Source of the DNA: Deltaproteobacteria bacterium
GTDB taxonomy: Bacteria; Myxococcota_A; Polyangia; Polyangiales; JADJMO01
Direction: 5' to 3'
NCBI GenBank assembly: GCA_016182965.1
Contig: JACPFM010000091.1
Span: 62,001-126,000 of the forward strand
DNA length: 64,000 nucleotides
Under the pieces are notes generated by a model. The model had not been told where the DNA came from. It did not search any database and saw only the letters and a list, made by a program, of their open reading frames with translations. This document shows, one piece after another, positions 8,449 to 17,391 of this stretch; the first letter of the stretch is position 1; every line of letters starts with the position of its first letter. The translations under genes were made by a program, and so were the position numbers.

Positions 8449-9144
8449 GTGTTCACCGGGATCGTCGAGCAGATCGGCACGGTCGTCGCGCGCGAGCCTC
8501 GCGGGGTGGCGGCGCGGCTGGTGGTCGCCTGCACTTGGAGCGATCTCGTGCTCGGCGAGTCGATCCCGGTCGCGGGCGTGTGCCTCACCGTCGACGCCGT
8601 CCGTGAGACCGGCAAGGCGCCGAACGGGAAGGCGTTCGCCTTCGAGGCCGACGCGTCGCCCGAGACGCTCGAGCGCTCGACCCTCCGCGAGGCGCGCCCG
8701 GGCCGCGCGGTGAACCTCGAGCGCGCCCTCCGCGCCGACTCGCGCCTCGGCGGTCACTTCGTCGGCGGCCACGTCGACGCGCGGGTGCGCCTGCTCTCGC
8801 GCAAGGCGTGGGGCGAGGCCACCGAGCTGCGCTTCGCGCTCCCGCGCGCGCTGGCCCGCTTCGTCGCGCCGAAGGGCTCGGTGGCGATCGACGGCGTCTC
8901 GCTCACGGTGAATCACGTCCGCGACGGCGAAGCCGAGGGGGATTTCGACGTCGTGGTCATCCCGCACACGCTCCGCTCCACCACACTGGTCGACCTCCCG
9001 GTGGGCGCGCAGGTGAACCTCGAGGTCGACGTACTGGCGCGCTACGTCGCGCGACGACTCGAGGCCCCCTCCGATGAACGTCGAACCGATCCAGCCGACG
9101 ACGAGTCCCTCCTCCGTGCACTCCGTGAAGGCGGATACCTCTGA
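8449..9144 (+). CDS. ribE: Riboflavin synthase (alpha subunit)
   Basis: A 231-residue protein. It catalyses dismutation of two 6,7-dimethyl-8-ribityllumazine molecules to riboflavin, the last step of the pathway. Both barrel halves are visible: FTGIVEQIGTV with SIPVAGVCLTVDAV in the first and GGHFVGGHVDARVRL with GSVAIDGVSLTVNHV in the second. GTG 8449 is chosen because it places FTGIVEQ directly after the initiator, as in the family; a TTG at 8410 would add 13 non-conserved residues. The stop is 4 bases before the best start of the next riboflavin gene, indicating an operon. No FMN riboswitch was recognised in the 107 bases upstream. Confidence 0.95.
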   Translation: MFTGIVEQIGTVVAREPRGVAARLVVACTWSDLVLGESIPVAGVCLTVDAVRETGKAPNGKAFAFEADASPETLERSTLREARPGRAVNLERALRADSRLGGHFVGGHVDARVRLLSRKAWGEATELRFALPRALARFVAPKGSVAIDGVSLTVNHVRDGEAEGDFDVVVIPHTLRSTTLVDLPVGAQVNLEVDVLARYVARRLEAPSDERRTDPADDESLLRALREGGYL

Positions 9145-9148
9145 AGCC

Positions 9149-10306
9149 ATGCACCGCACCCCGCTCGCCGCCAAGGACCCGGCCCGCCTCGCGCACGTCG
9201 CCGCCTGCATCGAGGCGATCGCGAACGGCAAGATGGTCATCCTCGTCGACGACGAGGACCGCGAGAACGAGGGCGATCTCGTCCTCGCCGCCGACAAGGT
9301 CACCCCCGCGGCGATCAACTTCATGGCGCTGCACGCGCGCGGCCTCATCTGCGTCGCGCTCGACGAGACGATCGTCGACCGGCTGCGGCTGCCGATGATG
9401 GTGCAGCAGAACAGCGCGCCCCTCGGCACCGCCTTCACCGTCAGCGTCGAGGCCCGGCACGGCGTGAGCACCGGCATCAGCGCCGCCGATCGCGCGCACA
9501 CCATCAAGGTCGCCATCGACCCCGAGACCGGCCCGCAGGACCTGGTCTCGCCCGGTCACGTGTTCCCGCTCAGGGCGCGCCCCGGCGGCGTCCTGCAGCG
9601 CACGGGTCAGACCGAGGGCTCGGTCGATCTCGCGCGCCTCGCCGGCCGCACGCCCGCCGGCGTCATCTGCGAGATCATGAACGAGGACGGCACCATGGCG
9701 CGCATGCCGGACCTCGAGAAGTTCGCCGCCAAGCACGGCCTCTTGATCCTCTCGATCGCCGACCTCATCCAGTATCGCCTGCAGAACGAGGTGCTGGTGC
9801 GGCGGGTGCGCGAGCACCTGGTGCGGCTCGAGCGGGCGCGCCCCGACGCGCCCATCTGGCGCGCGGTGGTGTTCGAGTCGAACGTCGAGCAGCGGCAGTT
9901 CCTCGCGCTGACGCTCGGCGACGTCGGCAGCGAAGGGCCGGTGCTCACGCGCGTGCACACCGGCTCGACCTTCGGCGACGTGTTCGGCTCCACGCCCTTC
10001 GAGGGCGGCTCCAACCTGCGCGCCGCGATCGCGAAGATCGAGCGCGTCGGGCGCGGCGTCATCCTCTACGTGCCGAGCCGCGGCGACGTCGCGCGCGAGC
10101 TCGACGATTACGTCTCCGCCCACGCTCCGCGCGAGCCCGAGGCCGGCCCGCCGGAGCCGCCGCTCCGCGAGTTCGGCATCGGCGCGCAGTGCCTCGCCGA
10201 TCTCGGCCTCCGCCAGATCTGCCTGCTCACCAACAACCCGCGCAAGATCGCCGGGCTCCAGGGTTACGGGCTCGAGATCGTCGAGTGCACGCCGATCGCG
10301 GAGTGA
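9149..10306 (+). CDS. ribB: 3,4-dihydroxy-2-butanone-4-phosphate synthase fused to a degenerate GTP cyclohydrolase II domain (RibBX type)
   Basis: A 385-residue protein. The first 200 residues are an intact DHBP synthase, making the four-carbon unit of riboflavin from ribulose 5-phosphate: VDDEDRENEGDLV, RHGVSTGISAADRA and RTGQTEGSVDLARLAG. The second half has the length and ends of GTP cyclohydrolase II (LLTNNPRKIAGLQGYGLEI) but the zinc-binding cysteines are absent: the HSECLTGD/CDC region reads VHTGSTFGDVFGSTPFEGGS, and the GRGIGL loop reads RGDVARELDDY. This matches the RibBX variant described in Proteobacteria, whose second domain lacks GCHII activity. A separate ribA must exist elsewhere. 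ATG 9074, inside ribE, is an alternative start preceded by GAGG. Confidence 0.92.
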   Translation: MHRTPLAAKDPARLAHVAACIEAIANGKMVILVDDEDRENEGDLVLAADKVTPAAINFMALHARGLICVALDETIVDRLRLPMMVQQNSAPLGTAFTVSVEARHGVSTGISAADRAHTIKVAIDPETGPQDLVSPGHVFPLRARPGGVLQRTGQTEGSVDLARLAGRTPAGVICEIMNEDGTMARMPDLEKFAAKHGLLILSIADLIQYRLQNEVLVRRVREHLVRLERARPDAPIWRAVVFESNVEQRQFLALTLGDVGSEGPVLTRVHTGSTFGDVFGSTPFEGGSNLRAAIAKIERVGRGVILYVPSRGDVARELDDYVSAHAPREPEAGPPEPPLREFGIGAQCLADLGLRQICLLTNNPRKIAGLQGYGLEIVECTPIAE

Positions 10307-10326
10307 TCGGACCGCGCGCGCGCGAA

Positions 10327-11436
10327 TCAGCGCTGGGCGGCGAGCTTCTCGCGGGCCACCCGCACATTCACGCGTAGCGACGTGCTCGACGGATCGATCG
10401 CGAGCGCGTGCTCCCAGGAGTCGATGGCGCCCTGGTAGTCGCGGCCGCGGAACTTGTCGAAGCCCTCGTCGAAGAGGCGGTGGAACTGCTCGCGTCGCCC
10501 CGACGGGCTGGTCTGCCGCTCGAGCACCTGCTCGGCGAAGCGGGCGTTGAGCTTGGCCTCGATCGCGTCGTGCTGCTCGTCGATGCGCGCGGCGAGATCG
10601 GCCGCGCCCGCGTCGCTCGCGACGCGCGTGCTGTGCTTCCACACGGTGCGGCCCTCGACGGAGACCGCCGACACGACGAACCGCGGCTCGTCGCCGAACA
10701 CCCCGGTCTCCACCTGGAAGACCCGCCTGACGAGCCGCACGCTCGAGACCCGTCCGATGGGCACTCCGCCGGTCTCCGCTGCCGAGGAGGGGCGCGGCGC
10801 GTGCCCGTCGCCGAGCTCCCCGAAGTCGACCGGCGACGAGTGCACGATGAACGGCGCCTTCTCGAGCTCGGAGATGCGCGTGAGCGTCGTGTCGGCGTCC
10901 GGATCGTCGATCTGGCCGGCGCGGAAGCGAAGCGCGAGGAGCACGTCGCCGTCGAAGACGTCGACGAACCCGGTGAGTCCGTGCGCCTCGCAGAAGCGCA
11001 GGAGGCTCGGGAGTGGAAAGCGCGAGAGGTCGCCGCGGAACGTGGTGGCCACCGCGCGACGACGACGTCGCAGGATCGCGCGCACCTTGGCGGTGAGCAC
11101 CGCCGGCTCGATGGGCTTGCGGAGGAAGTCGTCGGCGCCTGCGTCGAGGCCGCGGACCATCGCCGTCGGGTCGCCGAGCGAGGAGAGGAACACGAAGGGC
11201 GTGGTCCGCTCGGGGAAGCGCTGCGCGTAGCGCGCGTGGAAGTCGAACCCCGAGGCGACGGGCATGACGACATCCGACAGCACGAGCGCCGGGGCCTCGC
11301 GCGCGCAATGCTCGAGGGCGGAGGCCGCCTCGGTGAAACAGTGCACGGTGAAGCCCTCGGCCTCGAGGACGGTGCTCGCCACGGCGAGCTGCGACGAGTC
11401 GTCGTCGACGATGACGATGGGCCGTTCGATCACCAT
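10327..11436 (-). CDS. Response regulator, REC plus PATAN (DUF4388) domains, TPR-like end
   Basis: A 369-residue protein. Residues about 5-120 are a receiver domain: IVIVDDDSSQLA with the acidic pair, ALVLSDVVMP carrying the phosphoacceptor Asp, and the Lys of FLRKPIEP. It is followed by a PATAN/DUF4388-like region, FRGDLSRFPLPSLLRFCEAHGLTGFVDVFDGD. The C-terminal part ends with GFDKFRGRDYQGAIDSWEHALAIDPSS, a single tetratricopeptide-like hairpin. PATAN regulators are linked in other bacteria to pilus motility and surface responses. There is no DNA-binding domain. Start ATG 11436 has GGAGG about 10 bases upstream. It is the last gene of the 19183-10327 minus-strand signalling cluster. Confidence 0.86.
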   Translation of the reverse strand: MVIERPIVIVDDDSSQLAVASTVLEAEGFTVHCFTEAASALEHCAREAPALVLSDVVMPVASGFDFHARYAQRFPERTTPFVFLSSLGDPTAMVRGLDAGADDFLRKPIEPAVLTAKVRAILRRRRRAVATTFRGDLSRFPLPSLLRFCEAHGLTGFVDVFDGDVLLALRFRAGQIDDPDADTTLTRISELEKAPFIVHSSPVDFGELGDGHAPRPSSAAETGGVPIGRVSSVRLVRRVFQVETGVFGDEPRFVVSAVSVEGRTVWKHSTRVASDAGAADLAARIDEQHDAIEAKLNARFAEQVLERQTSPSGRREQFHRLFDEGFDKFRGRDYQGAIDSWEHALAIDPSSTSLRVNVRVAREKLAAQR

Positions 11437-11453
11437 TTCCCGTGAACCTCCGA

Positions 11454-12368
11454 TCACCTGGGACCTCGTCCTTCGTCGACCACGCGCAGCGCGCCGACGC
11501 CCATCGCCTCGACGACGAGCCTCGTCGTCTCGCGCACGTCGCCGGGGAGCGTCGCCGCCGCGTCGAGCGCCGTCATCGGGAGATCGTCCCGCAGCGATCC
11601 GAGCGCGGCGCCCTCCGGCCTCCCGTGCAGCAGGGGGTTGCCGGCGGCGGCCGCGGCGAGCAGCCGTCGCGCCTCGTCGACGGCGACGCACGCGTCCATG
11701 AACGCGTGACCGGCCGCGACGTCGCCTGCGACGTCGCGGGCGAGGTCTGCCGTCGTGACGAACTCCACGGAGAAACGCCCGCGCCCGATCAGCCAGATCC
11801 GCTGGAGCGCCTCGTGTCCCTCGAAGCGCTTGAAGCGGCACGAGAAGAGCAACCCTCGCCCGAGGACCAGCTCCGCGTCGACGTCGAGCAGCCGGACGCG
11901 CGCCGCGCGGCCGCTCAGCTCGACGGTCTGCACGATGGTGTCGATGCCGACGTCCTCGACCGCGCCGCTCATCCCCGCTCCCGCGCGCGCGGCGCCGCGA
12001 TCGGCGCGCCGCAGCCCGGCCCGCACGCGCGCGAGCAGCTCGGCATGGGCCCACGGCTTGACGATGTAGTCGTCGGCGCCCTGGTCGAAGCCGTGGACCT
12101 TCGCTTGCTCGGTGTCGACGCTCGACACGAAGAGCACCGGCGTGTCGCCGAGGCGCGGGAGGCCGCGCAGCTTGCGCACGACCTCGAACCCGGACATGCC
12201 CGGCATCTGCACGTCGAGCAGGACGAGATCGGGAGACTCGCGGGTCGCGCGATCGAGCGCGATCGGCCCGTCCTCCGCCTCGACCACCTCGAACCCGGCG
12301 AGCCCCAGCGACTCCGAGAGCAGCGCGCGCTGGATCGGATCGTCGTCGACCACGAGGATGCGGCTCAT
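11454..12368 (-). CDS. Response regulator, REC plus PATAN (DUF4388)-like domain
   Basis: A 304-residue protein. The receiver domain is complete: ILVVDDDPIQRALL, DLVLLDVQMPGMSG with the phosphoacceptor Asp, VLFVSS and the Lys of YIVKPWAH. After a linker, GIDTIVQTVELSGRAARVRLLDVDAELVLGRG resembles the PATAN domain of the next gene, making the two adjacent regulators sister proteins. There is no DNA-binding domain. The start overlaps the stop of the histidine kinase gene (ATGA, 12365-12368), so the kinase and this regulator are translationally coupled and probably form a cognate pair; the pairing is inferred from position. Confidence 0.86.
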   Translation of the reverse strand: MSRILVVDDDPIQRALLSESLGLAGFEVVEAEDGPIALDRATRESPDLVLLDVQMPGMSGFEVVRKLRGLPRLGDTPVLFVSSVDTEQAKVHGFDQGADDYIVKPWAHAELLARVRAGLRRADRGAARAGAGMSGAVEDVGIDTIVQTVELSGRAARVRLLDVDAELVLGRGLLFSCRFKRFEGHEALQRIWLIGRGRFSVEFVTTADLARDVAGDVAAGHAFMDACVAVDEARRLLAAAAAGNPLLHGRPEGAALGSLRDDLPMTALDAAATLPGDVRETTRLVVEAMGVGALRVVDEGRGPR

Positions 12369-15300
12369 GGGGTCCTCCCGAGCGCATTCCGGCGCAGCGC
12401 CGCTTCGCGGAGCAGCTCGCGCAGCTCGGAGTCCAGGACTGGCGCCACGAGGCTCCGCACGCTCCCCGCGAAGGAGACGTCGGAGATCTCTGCGGCGGCG
12501 TCGACGCCGCCCGCGAGGACCGAGTCGTCGCAGAGACGCGCCACGACCGGCAGCGCCGCGCCGTCGGCGGAGCGCTCCGACACGAACGCGGAGGTCGCCG
12601 CGCCGGCGGCCGCGTCCTCGAACAGCAGCACGTCTGCGCCGGTCAGCGCGCAGACCGCGCCGGCGCGCTCGCTGACGTCGGCGCGGAGCACGTACGCGCC
12701 GATGCCCCCCAGCGTTCGCGCGACGGCCTCGGTCTGCGCCGACGCGCGCGCGAGCAGCACCACGACGGGCGTGTTCAGCTCGGGGGCGGCGCGATCGACC
12801 GGCAGCTCCACCACGAATCGGCTGCCGCCGTCGCCGCGGTTCTCCGCGCGCACCGAGCCGCCGTGCAGCGACACGAGGTTCTTCACGATGGTCAGGCCGA
12901 GCCCGCTGCCGGCGCTGCGCGCTCCGGCGCCCGAGGTCGCCTGCACCTGGTAGTAGCGATCGAACACCGCCTCGAGCGCGTGCTCCGGGATGCCCGGCCC
13001 GCGGTCCTCGACGCGGACCACGTAGCGGCTGCCGTCTCCGGCGATGGCGGCGGAGACGGAGACCACCTGCCCGTCGGGCGAGAACTTCACCGCGTTGCCG
13101 ATCAGGTTGGCGAACACCTGCTCGGCGCGGACCGGGTCGGCCACCAGCTCGAGCGGCCGTTCGGCGAGGGTGAGCTCGATCGCGACCGGCCGTGTCGTGG
13201 TGGCGCGCGCGCGCTCGACGCACTGCTCGAGCAGCTCGTCGAGCCTGACCCGGCAGGGCCGCAGCACCAGCTGCCCCGACTCGGACTTGTCGAGATCCAG
13301 GAGATCGGTGACGAACTCGGTGAGGCGCGTGGCCGTCTCGCGGATCCGCTCGAGGTGGCCGGCGACCTTCTCCTGCGGGAGGCGCTCCAGGTTCTGCCGC
13401 ACGAGCGCCGCAAGGCTGGCGATGGCGCCGAGCGGGCCGCGCAGATCGTGCGAGGTCATCGCGATGAGCTCGTCCTTGAACCGGCTGACGCGCAGCAGAT
13501 CGTCGTTGGCCATCTGCAGCTCGGTCTTGCGCAGGCGCAGCTCCTCCTCCGCGCGGTTTCGGGCGGTCACGTCGCTGAAGTGGCCGATGTACCCGATGCA
13601 GTTGCCCATCGCGTCGCGCACGGCCTCGGTCGACAGCCGCACGTCGACCTCCTTGCCGTCTCGGCGTCGATCGACGAGCTCCCCCGACCACGACGCGCGC
13701 GCCGGATCGGTGATCGCCTCCCACATCGCGCGGTAGAACGGCTCGTCCTGCCGCCCGGAGCGCAAGAGGCGCGTGTGCTTGCCGACGATGGCCTCACGAT
13801 CGTAGCCGAACACGTCGACGAAGCTCTGGTTGACGTCGACCACGAACCCACGCGGGTCGACGAAGACGATCGCCTCGGTGCTCGAGAGGAAGTTCCGGTA
13901 GAAGAGCGCGAGCCGCTCCATCGTCTGCAGGCGCCGGGCGGCCGACTGACAGAGGAGCGTGATCTTCCCGCCCCGCCGCATGACGATCACCTCGAGCGGC
14001 CGCGCCGCGCGGGTGAACACGTACTGGGTGTGGGTCTCGGACTCGCCGAGCTGCGCGATGGCGCCGAGCAGCATGCGCGCCGACTCGGTGCCGAACGCCT
14101 CGAGCAGGCGATCGGAGGTCGCGCCGGTCAGCTCCCGGAGCGCGGCGGCTGGGCCGACGATGCGCCGGTCTTCGGTGATCTCGAACGTGATCCACGGATC
14201 GAGCGCGAGCAGCGGCGCGGCGCCGGCGTTGGGCACGCGGAGCGCCGTCCCCACGCCGGAGTCGCGGCCGAAGGCGCCGTCGAGATCGGCCTCGTCCGAG
14301 TCGAAGAACCGCGTGAACCCGACGCCGCGCTGGTTCTCGGCGGCGTCGTGCCCGGCGCGCTGCAACGCATCGAGCGCGACCCGGGCCAGGTGCGGATCGA
14401 GCGTCGAGCCGACCATGGAGCGCATCGCGGTGAGCGCCTCGGCGTGCGTCATCGCGTCTCGGTGCGCGCGCGCGCTCGTCAGCGCGTCGTAGACGTCTGC
14501 GTAGGCGAGGATGCGGCCGATGAACGGGATCGCCTCGCCGGCGAGCCCGCGGGGATAGCCGCCGCCGTCGTAGCGCTCGTGGTGCGCTGCCGCCGCGGAC
14601 GCGAGGTGCGACAGATCGCGGATGGTGGCGATGATGCGCTGCGAGTCGGCGGCGTGGCGCTGCACGATCGGGACGTCCTCGTCCTCGAGCGCGCCGGGCT
14701 TGGCGAGCAGCCGCGCGGGCACCCCGACGATGCCGACGTCGTGGAGGAACCCCGCCCACGCGACGTCCCACGGGTTGACGTCGCTCGCGAACGCCTGCGC
14801 GATCTCGTGCGCCCAGTACGCGACGCGCACCGAGTGCCCCATCGTGTGGGCGTGCTTCGCGTCGATGACCCGCGCGAGGACCCACAACAGCTGCGAGAGC
14901 AGCGCGTGGCGCGTCAGTCCGAGCACGCCGGGTTGGGGAGGGCAGAACGCGGAGAGCGTGTCGTCGAGGATCCGCTCGTCGCAGAGCTGATCGAGCAGCC
15001 GCGCGTCGGCGGTCACCAGCGCGGCTCCGGCGACCGCCAGGGGCACGCCGCCCGCCGCCTCGCGCGTGATGGCCTTGCGGACGGCGGCGAGACGGCCTTC
15101 GGGAGGTCCCGCGCGCATGGCGAGCTCGATCTGATCGGCCACGCGGATGATCGACGCGCCGAGCGGGATCTCCTCGCCACACTTGCCGTGCGGGAAGCCG
15201 CGGCCGTCGACGCGCTCATGGTGATCGCGGATGACCGCCTCGAACGGGCGGAGCACCGAGAGCGGCCGGACGATCTGCGCGCCGCGCTCGGGGTGCGCGC

Positions 15301-15646
15301 GCAGCTCGGGACCGTGCCGCTCGTGCATCGCGTCGTGCACGATTTGATCGGCGATGCCCATCGCGCCGAGGTCGTGGAGCAGGCCGGCGTAGTAGAGGTG
15401 ACCGACGTCCGGCACGCCGATCGCCTCGCCGATGCGGTGCGCCAGGAGCGCGACGCGCACGCCGTGATGGAGCTTGCCGCGCTCGTCCATCTCGAGCGCG
15501 AGCGAGATCGTGCGCACCACGTCACGGAAGGTGACGCGGAGCGGGTCGTCGGCGCCGAGCACGATGCGCGATCCCGAGGGTGATCGCGTCGCCGTCAATC
15601 CGAGAACCGGCATCCCCGGTGGGCCCTCCCGCACTGCGCGCGCCAT
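12365..15646 (-). CDS. Tandem HD-GYP / PAS / histidine kinase / receiver-like fusion protein
   Basis: A 1093-residue cytoplasmic protein with no membrane helix. HD-GYP 1 has HD at 91-92 (LLHDLG) and HHERVDGRGFP at 142-152, a GFP variant of GYP. HD-GYP 2 has HD at 302-303 (FLHDVG) and HHERYDGGGYP at 355-365. A divergent sensor region follows, then a PAS domain (about 590-710, EAIVFVDPRGFVVDVNQSF). Next comes a histidine kinase with phosphoacceptor His733 (MTSHDLRGPLG), an N box (NLIGNAVKFSPDG) and G boxes (VEDRGPGIP, GSGLGLTIVK). The last 180 residues look like a receiver domain that has lost clear phosphoacceptor geometry (ADVLLFEDAA). HD-GYP domains hydrolyse cyclic di-GMP, so the protein may join c-di-GMP turnover to phosphorelay; this is inference from domains. 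ATG 15646 encodes MARAVREG. Confidence 0.9.
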   Translation of the reverse strand: MARAVREGPPGMPVLGLTATRSPSGSRIVLGADDPLRVTFRDVVRTISLALEMDERGKLHHGVRVALLAHRIGEAIGVPDVGHLYYAGLLHDLGAMGIADQIVHDAMHERHGPELRAHPERGAQIVRPLSVLRPFEAVIRDHHERVDGRGFPHGKCGEEIPLGASIIRVADQIELAMRAGPPEGRLAAVRKAITREAAGGVPLAVAGAALVTADARLLDQLCDERILDDTLSAFCPPQPGVLGLTRHALLSQLLWVLARVIDAKHAHTMGHSVRVAYWAHEIAQAFASDVNPWDVAWAGFLHDVGIVGVPARLLAKPGALEDEDVPIVQRHAADSQRIIATIRDLSHLASAAAAHHERYDGGGYPRGLAGEAIPFIGRILAYADVYDALTSARAHRDAMTHAEALTAMRSMVGSTLDPHLARVALDALQRAGHDAAENQRGVGFTRFFDSDEADLDGAFGRDSGVGTALRVPNAGAAPLLALDPWITFEITEDRRIVGPAAALRELTGATSDRLLEAFGTESARMLLGAIAQLGESETHTQYVFTRAARPLEVIVMRRGGKITLLCQSAARRLQTMERLALFYRNFLSSTEAIVFVDPRGFVVDVNQSFVDVFGYDREAIVGKHTRLLRSGRQDEPFYRAMWEAITDPARASWSGELVDRRRDGKEVDVRLSTEAVRDAMGNCIGYIGHFSDVTARNRAEEELRLRKTELQMANDDLLRVSRFKDELIAMTSHDLRGPLGAIASLAALVRQNLERLPQEKVAGHLERIRETATRLTEFVTDLLDLDKSESGQLVLRPCRVRLDELLEQCVERARATTTRPVAIELTLAERPLELVADPVRAEQVFANLIGNAVKFSPDGQVVSVSAAIAGDGSRYVVRVEDRGPGIPEHALEAVFDRYYQVQATSGAGARSAGSGLGLTIVKNLVSLHGGSVRAENRGDGGSRFVVELPVDRAAPELNTPVVVLLARASAQTEAVARTLGGIGAYVLRADVSERAGAVCALTGADVLLFEDAAAGAATSAFVSERSADGAALPVVARLCDDSVLAGGVDAAAEISDVSFAGSVRSLVAPVLDSELRELLREAALRRNALGRTP

Positions 15647-15750
15647 GAGCTCCTGCCCGCCGACGGTGCGCCAGGCACTCGGGCGTCGCCATCAGGCGGA
15701 TCGGACATCGGGGTTCGAAATGCCGGAGGCGGTCGCGGCCGATCGCGCGT

Positions 15751-16404
15751 TCACGGCTCGATCAGGCCCTCGCGGATGGCGTACTTGGTCAGGCCGGCGA
15801 CCGAGAAGATCCCGAGCTTCTCCATCACGCTCTTGCGCTGCGTCTCCACCGTCTTGACGCTCACCCGCAGCTCCGCGGCGATCTCCTTGGTCGAGAGTCC
15901 GGACGCAACGAGCAAGAGGACCTCCTGCTCGCGCGCGGAGAGGCGACTTCGCTGCGCGGGCGCGCGCCCGTCGGGATCGCCGACGGCGAGGCCGACGACG
16001 CACCCGACGACGCTGGGGCTCAGGTACACGCGCCCCGCTTCGATCGCGCGCATCGCGTTGACAAGCTCGAGCGCGACCTCCGTCTTCAGCACGTAGCCCA
16101 TCGCGCCGGCAGCGAGCATGTCCTTCACGGTGGCGCCGTCGGCGTGGGCGGACAGGGCGATGATCTTCGGCGGCTTCGGCAGCTCCGCGAGCTGGCGGCT
16201 CGCGGCGACGCCGTCGAGCAGGGGCATCTTCACGTCGAGGACGACGAGATCGGGCTCGAGCTCGCGGCACGCGCGCACGACCGCCGCGCCGTCTCCGACC
16301 TCCGCGACGACCGAGTACGGACCGCCGAGCGCTTCGAGCGCGAGCTTGACGCCCTCACGGACGATCCCGTGATCGTCGGCGATCGCGACGCGTACGGGTG
16401 GCAT
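15751..16404 (-). CDS. LuxR/NarL-type response regulator
   Basis: A 217-residue protein. The receiver domain has IADDHGIVREG, the phosphoacceptor Asp in LVVLDVKMPLLDG and the Lys in YVLKTE. The C-terminal helix-turn-helix has the GerE/LuxR signature LSAREQEVLLLVASGLSTKEIAAELRVSVKTVETQ. It is a transcription factor activated by phosphorylation and, in this cluster, the only protein with a DNA-binding domain, so it is the likely transcriptional output of the signalling locus. The HD-GYP kinase starts 104 bases downstream on the same strand. ATG 16404 places the receiver motif close to the N-terminus; ATG 16461 would add 19 non-conserved residues. Confidence 0.92.
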   Translation of the reverse strand: MPPVRVAIADDHGIVREGVKLALEALGGPYSVVAEVGDGAAVVRACRELEPDLVVLDVKMPLLDGVAASRQLAELPKPPKIIALSAHADGATVKDMLAAGAMGYVLKTEVALELVNAMRAIEAGRVYLSPSVVGCVVGLAVGDPDGRAPAQRSRLSAREQEVLLLVASGLSTKEIAAELRVSVKTVETQRKSVMEKLGIFSVAGLTKYAIREGLIEP

Positions 16405-16503
16405 GAGCGAGTGATAACAAGTCTCCGCTCGCGTTCGGAGAGAATCTGGAATCAAGCTCATCGCGAGCTGCTGTCGAGCTCAGCCATTCGCCCGACGTCG
16501 CAG

Positions 16504-17391
16504 CTAGTTCCGTGCAGCGCCGAGCACCCGCTCGATCTTGCCGAGCGCCGCGTCGAGCGTGCCCGGGGAGACCTGCATGCCGCGCGACACCGCGGTCAGC
16601 GTGAACCGCTGCGCGCCGACGTCGAAGACGCGGTGGATCACGTGCTGGTTCCACGAGTCGTGGACGACGAACGAGAGCGGCCGCGCCGCCTCGCTGCGCT
16701 CGGCGCGGTGGACGAGGGTGATCAGCCAGGACGCCACGGCGGCCAGCGCGTCGACGTCGGCGGCGCTGCGGTTGGCGGCGAGCGGCAGCCCTGCGTCGTC
16801 GCTCAGCACGACGGTGGCGAAGCTGCCCTTCTCGGCGATCGCGTCGAGCATGCGCGGGAGCTCGCGCAGTCCCTCGCCCTCTTGCACGCTCGAGAGCTCC
16901 TTGCCGAGCCGATCGCGCTCCACGATCGGCTTCAGAAGCTCGCTCATCATGTCGCGCAGGCCCGAGGTGTCGTCCTGCCGGCGCAGGAGCGGCGCCATCA
17001 GCTTCTGCAGATCGCGCTGGAGCTTGTCCGGATCGGCGGTCCGTTGGGCGAGCCCGGCGAGCCCCTGGCGCAGCTCCGCGCGCAGCGCGTCCTGGCTCCG
17101 CTCCTGCTCGGCGATCGCCTGCATGACGGCGCCGACCTCGTCCCGCAAGGCGCCGACGTCGCCCCCGACCGCGGGCGCTTCTTTGCGCGCGAGCTCTCGC
17201 TCGACGCGGGCGAGCTCCCGCTCGATGCGCGCGAGCTCCCGGTCGAGCGCGGCGTTGCGCTCGGTCTGCGCGTCGTGCGCACGCGCGAGGGCCTCGCGCG
17301 CAGCGCGTCCGCGCCGCGCGCCGTACAGGTAGCCCGATCCCAGGAGCAGCACGCTAGACGCGGCGCTCAACAACATCGCCAGAGCGCTCAT
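16504..17391 (-). CDS. Membrane-anchored coiled-coil protein with roadblock/LC7-like C-terminus
   Basis: A 295-residue protein. One N-terminal membrane helix (about residues 4-24, LSAASSVLLLGSGYLYG) is followed by a long charged coiled coil rich in RELARIERELARVEREL heptads. The C-terminal 110 residues (LPRMLDAIAEKGSFATVVLSDDAGLPLAA onwards) have the helix-strand pattern of roadblock/LC7 domains, which bind small GTPases or dimerise in MglB-type regulators. Its start overlaps the stop of the OmpA-like gene (ATGA). The topology suggests that the roadblock domain faces the cytoplasm while the partner OmpA protein binds peptidoglycan. Confidence 0.78.
   Translation of the reverse strand: MSALAMLLSAASSVLLLGSGYLYGARRGRAAREALARAHDAQTERNAALDRELARIERELARVERELARKEAPAVGGDVGALRDEVGAVMQAIAEQERSQDALRAELRQGLAGLAQRTADPDKLQRDLQKLMAPLLRRQDDTSGLRDMMSELLKPIVERDRLGKELSSVQEGEGLRELPRMLDAIAEKGSFATVVLSDDAGLPLAANRSAADVDALAAVASWLITLVHRAERSEAARPLSFVVHDSWNQHVIHRVFDVGAQRFTLTAVSRGMQVSPGTLDAALGKIERVLGAARN

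Noticed and set aside
9074..9148. Longer ribB start at ATG 9074
   Set aside because: It overlaps ribE by 71 bases and adds 25 non-conserved residues, although GAGG precedes it; kept only as an alternative.
12863..15583. Plus-strand open frame of 906 codons opposite the HD-GYP kinase
   Set aside because: No motif; the opposite strand encodes an intact multi-domain kinase.
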